The notes beneath the pieces are model-generated. The model did no database searches. It was not told where the DNA came from and saw only the letters and a list, made by a program, of their open reading frames with translations. The position numbers and the translations under genes are program-made. A stretch of 64,000 nucleotides of DNA from Thiohalocapsa sp. (lineage in GTDB: Bacteria > Pseudomonadota > Gammaproteobacteria > Chromatiales > Chromatiaceae), in NCBI GenBank assembly GCA_028277725.1, contig JANQFX010000078.1, positions 1-64,000 of the forward strand, in the 5' to 3' direction. Below are positions 59,760-64,000 of this stretch, piece after piece. Numbering within the stretch: the stretch's first letter is position 1; the number at the start of each line of letters is the position of its first letter.

Positions 59760-60584
59760 TCACCGCCCTGCCGACCACTGCCGATACAACAGCACCCCGC
59801 CCCATGCCATCGCCAACAGCATGATCAGGCCGCCGAGCAGGTGGCTCGCCTGGGCGATCTGATGATCCATGCGGATGAGGCCGGTCTCGGTCAGCAGGTA
59901 CGCCCAGTCGTGGAAGCCGTAGGGTGCCGAATGGCCGAAATTGCCGCCGATCAGCGGCAGCTGTCCGGCACGGGCGTCGTTGATGTAAGGCGCGATATCC
60001 AGAAAGTTCTGGCCGAACCACCAGAGTGCCACCGAGGCGGCGAAGGGATCGCGGGTCTGCAGCAGCAGCACGACCATGCAGATGAGTGGCATCAACAGCT
60101 GCCCGAGGGTGCCGCCGAGAGAGCCGATGAACTCCCCGAACATGCCGAAGACGACGTGGCCCGCTTCATGGAACGGCAGATTTACCAGATGCAGCCAGGA
60201 CTCCCCCACCGCATTGCTCGCCACAGAAGCGCTGATCATGGACAGGCCCCAGACGACGAGCACCACCAGCAACAGCGATCGGCCCCAGAGCGAGAGCGGG
60301 CCCGCCGGAACGCCCGACTCGGGGGCCGGCAGAATCAGCGCCATCAGCCCCGAGGGTTCGGACCGCCGCGCGCCAGGCCGGCCGCGTCGGGCCTGCGCCG
60401 CATCGCGAATCGGCCTTGGGCCCAAGCCGGAATGCGGAGCGGCCCCCGCGCCGGAGTCCACGCTGGAGTCCGCACTGGAGTAAGGCCGGGGATGGTACTT
60501 CCAGTACTTGTCGAACACGACGCCACAGGCGCTACAGATGGCTCGGCCCTCCTGGCCTGACGCGCCGCACTTGGGGCAGTCCAT
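59760..60584 (-). CDS. Zinc-ribbon membrane protein with HEAGH motif (M50-like)
   Basis: 274 residues. N-terminal zinc ribbon: Cys3, Cys6, Cys17, Cys20 (CPKC...CSAC); a basic/Pro linker to ~95; then five or six helices. FHEAGHVVFG (His139, Glu140, His143) lies at the edge of a helix as in site-2-type M50 proteases, but the usual second DG motif (xPGG or LDG) is not obvious; LDIAPYINDAR is a candidate for the third ligand (Asp). A membrane protease or a dead relative is possible. Stands between the toxin remnant and hldE, with 12 bases to hldE on the same strand. Confidence 0.7.
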   Translation of the reverse strand: MDCPKCGASGQEGRAICSACGVVFDKYWKYHPRPYSSADSSVDSGAGAAPHSGLGPRPIRDAAQARRGRPGARRSEPSGLMALILPAPESGVPAGPLSLWGRSLLLVVLVVWGLSMISASVASNAVGESWLHLVNLPFHEAGHVVFGMFGEFIGSLGGTLGQLLMPLICMVVLLLQTRDPFAASVALWWFGQNFLDIAPYINDARAGQLPLIGGNFGHSAPYGFHDWAYLLTETGLIRMDHQIAQASHLLGGLIMLLAMAWGGVLLYRQWSAGR

Positions 60585-60596
60585 GATCGTCCGCCT

Positions 60597-62069
60597 TCAG
60601 TCCACGCCGCCCGGGCGCATGCGCTCGATGATACCGGTGGTGCTCCTCTGCTCCACCAGCGGCACCAGGACCACCTGCCCGCCCCAGGACTTGACCTCTC
60701 GGGCACCGACGACATCCTCCTCCCGGTAGTCCGCGCCCTTGGCCAGCACGTCCGGCTCCAGGGCCAGGATCAGCTCGATGGGCGTCTCGGCGTCGAACAG
60801 CACCACAGCGTCTACCGAGGCCAGTGCCGCCAGCACCCGGGCGCGGTCGTGCTCGCCGATGAGCGGGCGCTCGGAGCCCTTCAGCGCGCGCACGGAGCGG
60901 TCGGAATTGAGCCCGACCACCAAGCGCTGACCGCATCGGCGGGCGCGCTCAAGGTAGCTGACATGGCCGACGTGCAGCAGATCGAAGCAACCGTTGGTGA
61001 ACACCACCCGCTCCCCGGCGGCCCGCCAGCGCGCCACCTGCGCACGCATGGCCTTGAGGTCCTGGATCTTCGCCGCCTGTTCCAGCGCGGCCTCGCCGGC
61101 CATGGCGGCGACGAGTTCATCGCGGCGGATGGCGGCGGTGCCCATGTGTCCGACGACGACCCCGGCGGCCAGGTTGGCCAAATGCGCTCGGTCCACCGGG
61201 TCGAGGCCGACGGCGAGCCCCGCGGCGAGGGTCGCAATCACGGTGTCGCCGGCACCCGAGACGTCGAAGACCTCCCGCGCGGTGGCGGCGACACGGGTGG
61301 TCCCGGTCTCGTCCAGCAGGGCCATGCCCAGCTCGCCGAGTGTCACGACCAGTTCCGACAGACCGAGCTCGGTGCGCAACCGGCCGGCCTCCTGCAGCAG
61401 TGCGACCAGGTCCGCCTCGTCGGCACCCAGGGCCAGGGCCAACTCGGCCCGATTGGGCGTCAGCAGGGTCGCGCCGCGATAGCGATCGAAGTCACGGCCC
61501 TTCGGATCGACGAGCACCGGCACGCCGCGGGCGGTGGCCGCCCCGATCAATGCCGCGTTGCTGTCCCCCAGCAGCACGCCCTTCGCGTAGTCGGACAGGA
61601 GCAGGACGTCGGCCGCCTCGAGGCGCTCGCCGACGGCCTCGATCAGCGCCGCGGTGTCGGTCAGCGGAGCGACCCGCTCGGAGTCGATGCGCAGCATCTG
61701 TTGGCGGTTGCCGATGATGCGGGTCTTGCTGGTGGTCGGGCGGTTCGCATCGGTGAGCAGTGCCCCGGCATCGATGCCGTCGTCCGCGAGCAGCGAACGC
61801 AGCACCTCACCGTCGGCGTCGTCGCCGCAGACGCCGGCCAGCGAGACCTCGAGCCCGAGCCCGATCAGGTTGCGCGCGACATTGGCCGCGCCTCCGGCAA
61901 CGCAGCGCTCACCGCCGTGCCGAAGCACCGGCACCGGCGCCTCGGGGGAGATGCGCCCAACACTGCCGGTGATGTAACGGTCCAGCATCAGATCCCCGAC
62001 CACCAACACCCGGCGATTCCGGAAACCCCGGACAACCGCCCGCGCGACCTGTTGCGGTTCGCGGAACAT
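60597..62069 (-). CDS. hldE: HldE bifunctional heptose kinase/adenylyltransferase
   Basis: 490 residues. Two enzymes for ADP-heptose, a precursor of the LPS core. N-terminal PfkB-type kinase: VGDLMLDRYITGSVGRISPEAPVPVL, and VFDVSGAGDTVIATLAAGLA with the catalytic Asp. C-terminal nucleotidyltransferase: VVFTNGCFDLLHVGHVSYLERAR with the HxGH motif, and GLNSDRSVRALKG. Its ATG overlaps the gmhA stop (ATGA), so the two are coupled. Intact. Confidence 0.96.
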   Translation of the reverse strand: MFREPQQVARAVVRGFRNRRVLVVGDLMLDRYITGSVGRISPEAPVPVLRHGGERCVAGGAANVARNLIGLGLEVSLAGVCGDDADGEVLRSLLADDGIDAGALLTDANRPTTSKTRIIGNRQQMLRIDSERVAPLTDTAALIEAVGERLEAADVLLLSDYAKGVLLGDSNAALIGAATARGVPVLVDPKGRDFDRYRGATLLTPNRAELALALGADEADLVALLQEAGRLRTELGLSELVVTLGELGMALLDETGTTRVAATAREVFDVSGAGDTVIATLAAGLAVGLDPVDRAHLANLAAGVVVGHMGTAAIRRDELVAAMAGEAALEQAAKIQDLKAMRAQVARWRAAGERVVFTNGCFDLLHVGHVSYLERARRCGQRLVVGLNSDRSVRALKGSERPLIGEHDRARVLAALASVDAVVLFDAETPIELILALEPDVLAKGADYREEDVVGAREVKSWGGQVVLVPLVEQRSTTGIIERMRPGGVD

Positions 62070-62665
62070 CAGGCTGGGCTCCCCGCCGACGACCTACCCG
62101 TCTCCACCAACCGGCGCTCGACCAGATCGCAGAGGATATGGCCGATGACGATATGTGCCTCCTGGATACGGGCCGTGTTGTTGGAAGGCACCCGCAGGCA
62201 CAGCTCGCAGGCGCTCTCCAGGCGGCCGCCGCCGGCGCCGGTGAGCCCGACCCGGAAGACGCCGAGCCCGGCCGCACGTTCCATGGCCCGGAGCACATTG
62301 GCGCTGTTGCCGGAGGTCGAGAGGCCCACCAGCAGGTCATCCTTCCGACACAGGGCCTCCACCTGCCGCGAGAACACCGACTCGAAGCCGAAGTCGTTCG
62401 CAACCGAGGTGAGGATGGAGCTGTCGGTGGTCAGCGCGATGGACGCGAGCCCGTCGCGCTCCCGCTCGAAGCGCCCGACCAGCTCCGCCGCCAGGTGTTG
62501 GCAGTCCGCGGCGCTGCCACCGTTGCCCATCCAGAACACCCGGCCGCCGGCATCGAGGCAATCCGCTGCCTGCTGCGCGAAGCGCTCGATGTCCGGGGCC
62601 AGCGCGGCAGTGTCCTCAAGGACCGCGACATGGGCCGACAGGGTGCTGTGAATCAGATCTTGCAT
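62069..62665 (-). CDS. gmhA: GmhA sedoheptulose-7-phosphate isomerase
   Basis: 198 residues, SIS domain: GGRVFWMGNGGSAADCQHLAAELVGRFERERDGLASIALTTDSSILTSVANDFGFESVFSRQVEAL, DDLLVGLSTSGNSANVLRAM, GLTGAGGGRLESACELCLRVPSNNTARIQEAHIVIGHILCDLVE. The GmhA/DiaA family is distinguished by the NGGSAADAQH motif; linkage to hldE favours GmhA over DiaA. First step of ADP-heptose synthesis. The C-terminal RSSAGSPA tail is overlapped by hldE. Confidence 0.93.
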   Translation of the reverse strand: MQDLIHSTLSAHVAVLEDTAALAPDIERFAQQAADCLDAGGRVFWMGNGGSAADCQHLAAELVGRFERERDGLASIALTTDSSILTSVANDFGFESVFSRQVEALCRKDDLLVGLSTSGNSANVLRAMERAAGLGVFRVGLTGAGGGRLESACELCLRVPSNNTARIQEAHIVIGHILCDLVERRLVETGRSSAGSPA

Positions 62666-63197
62666 AGGTGCTCCGCGGCCATACCCGCCCGGGCGGGTGT
62701 CCCGCCAGTATGCCGATCGGCGAGGTCGACAGGCAACGGATAGGATGCGAACTGCGGCCCGGGTCGTCGTCGCCGCCCGAACCCGTCGACCGCGGAATCA
62801 ACCGCAACGGCCATCGACCCATGCCCGACTTTCGGCGCCCGTTCCCAAACTCGGGCATCGGACGACCGCATACTTAGTCCGGGTGCGCGCGACGGATGTG
62901 CCGACCAGCCGTGGGCCCTCGGGCATCTCCCGCGGGCACGGCCCGGTCCTGCTAGACCTGGCTTGGTGAATCTTGACCGACGGCAGGCGGCACAGGGCGA
63001 TTCGGGTGCTAACCTTGGGATGCAGTCCCGACAATGGACGCCAGAGCCCTGGGCAGATCCCGAGGCGGGCACAGGGCGAGCCCATACCCGCTGGCTGGTG
63101 CCCCGTGACAGGACCGCCCCCGTGATCGACAACAGCCTATATCCTGTCCCCATCGACCCCGCGCCCAACACGCCATCGATAACCAGGCCGCGAAACC
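62666..63197. other. Divergent gap, no gene recognised
   Basis: 532 bases between gmhA (minus) and the response regulator (plus). It contains ATGCCCGA (62821) and its complement TCGGGCAT (62851-62858) as a weak hairpin. No promoter or RNA recognised; both genes must start from here. Confidence 0.45.
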
Positions 63198-64000
63198 ATG
63201 TCGAATCTGCTGATCTCCTTGCCCGACACGCCAAGCACCGGGCTGTTGGACGGTGCGGCCGAGACTGCTCCACCACCGGCACCGCTGAAGGTACTGGTTA
63301 TAGACGACGCGCCGGACGTCCGCATCTATGTGCGCGCACTACTGCGCAAATGGGGCTACGACACGGAACTGGCGAGCAACGGCGCCGAGGGTCTGGAGCG
63401 CCTGCGACACGGCGACATCCGTCTCGTCATCTGCGATTGGATGATGGACGGCATGAGTGGCCCGGAGGTCTGCGAGGCCATTCGCCAGGCGGACTTCTCC
63501 CACTACATCTACGTGCTGATGCTGACCGGGCGCACCGATGACACGGACCTGGTCTACGGCCTCGACGCCGGCGCCGACGACTTCATCCGCAAACCTTTCG
63601 ATGCCCAGGTGCTGCGCGCACGGCTGCAGGTGGGCGTACGCATCCTTGCGCTGGAGGAGCGCCTCGCCGAGCAGCACCGACACCTGAAGCGGAGCCACGA
63701 CGAGCTGGACCGGGCCTACGGACAGATCCAGAACGACCTCGCGGCGGCGGCGAAGATCCAGCAAGAATCCCTGCCGGTGTCGGACCGGAACATCGCACCG
63801 TTGCGCGCCGGCTGGCTGTTCCTGCCCGCGGCCCAGATCTCGGGCGACAGCTTCCAGTTCTTCCCGGTAGCGGCGAATACGGTCGGCATGTATCACCTGG
63901 ACCTGGCCGGTCACGGCATCCCGGCGGCGCTGTTGTCGACCGGATTGAGCCGATCGTTGGTGCCACACGCCGGCGGCAACCGTGCGAACCAGCGCCCCGG
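63198..64000 (+). CDS. Response regulator with PP2C/SpoIIE-type phosphatase, partial
   Basis: At least 267 residues, running off the end of the window. A ~30-residue linker is followed by a CheY-like receiver (residues ~31-150): KVLVIDDAPDVR with Asp36/Asp37, VICDWMMDG with phosphate-accepting Asp80, MLTGR with the Thr and FIRKPF with the Lys. A coiled coil (LEERLAEQQRHLKRSHDELDRAYGQIQNDLAAAAKIQQESLP) leads to the start of a SpoIIE/RsbU-type phosphatase (ISGDSFQFFPV...HLDLAGHGIPAALLS). These proteins control an anti-sigma or anti-anti-sigma switch. ATG at 63198. Confidence 0.9.
   Translation, partial: MSNLLISLPDTPSTGLLDGAAETAPPPAPLKVLVIDDAPDVRIYVRALLRKWGYDTELASNGAEGLERLRHGDIRLVICDWMMDGMSGPEVCEAIRQADFSHYIYVLMLTGRTDDTDLVYGLDAGADDFIRKPFDAQVLRARLQVGVRILALEERLAEQHRHLKRSHDELDRAYGQIQNDLAAAAKIQQESLPVSDRNIAPLRAGWLFLPAAQISGDSFQFFPVAANTVGMYHLDLAGHGIPAALLSTGLSRSLVPHAGGNRANQRP

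Noticed and set aside
60849..62651. 600-residue plus-strand frame over hldE and gmhA
   Set aside because: Crosses two well-known genes on the other strand and has no domain of its own.
1..64000. tRNA, rRNA and riboswitch genes
   Set aside because: I looked for T-loop and acceptor patterns in the gaps and found none that hold; a covariance-model scan would be needed to exclude small RNAs.

Overview
The window is high-GC gammaproteobacterial chromosome. Gene content (a nifUSV-WZM nitrogen-fixation maturation block, periplasmic sulfur-transfer proteins with a TsuA/YedE-type permease and a multihaem cytochrome, a C4-dicarboxylate TRAP transporter, a V/A-type ATPase operon, hldE/gmhA LPS-core genes) fits a diazotrophic sulfur-oxidising bacterium, most likely a purple sulfur bacterium of the Chromatiales. 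That assignment is an inference from gene content; no rRNA or marker gene is present. I found no tRNA, rRNA or CRISPR array.

Layout. 0-9 kb: an L,D-transpeptidase lipoprotein, a GGDEF diguanylate cyclase, a broken hydrolase, a MarR regulator with a tandem-palindrome operator facing a DUF2269 membrane protein, then a decayed stretch with a degenerate Tn5-type transposase and an intact ISL3-family element that cut off a membrane sensor gene. 9.7-17.3 kb: a sulfur module, with a five-haem cytochrome c divergent from a three-domain rhodanese, a second rhodanese and a sulfur permease, facing a frameshifted SLC13 transporter. 17.7-24.7 kb: envelope genes, several of them damaged (M48 lipoprotein, internally deleted YihY, frameshifted lipase-like lipoprotein, AI-2E permease, DUF900 hydrolase, MscS remnant), and a 131-bp palindromic element. 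24.8-31.1 kb: nif genes in two units, each with its own NifA-type upstream site and sigma-54 promoter.

31-37.4 kb: a GH13 enzyme, then a lower-GC stretch (32.6-33.8 kb) with integron attC-like sites between small minus-strand genes (DUF2283/DUF4258 pair, NTF2-like protein, DUF4760-like membrane protein), read here as integron cassettes without a visible integrase; then SxtJ plus carbamoyltransferase and a katG remnant. 37.4-48.9 kb: a HlyD-type protein and partner, UspA, a TRAP transporter (dctMQ...dctP) interrupted by a GxxExxY gene inside a 17-bp perfect inverted repeat, a redoxin, a run of consecutive hairpins, a DsbD/ScsB-like reductase, DUF2189 and CWC proteins. 49-59.2 kb: a trypsin-like protease and the V/A-ATPase operon (G/H, C, I, K, F, E, A, B), where no subunit D gene follows B. 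59.2-64 kb: a FitA antitoxin with a gutted FitB toxin, a zinc-ribbon/HEAGH membrane protein, hldE-gmhA, and a response regulator-phosphatase running off the end.

A recurring theme is damaged genes: single-base frameshifts (SLC13, lipase-like) and genes whose middle is missing while both ends survive (YihY, FitB, probably MscS and the first hydrolase). Consensus errors cannot explain the larger deletions, so real gene decay is likely for at least part of them.
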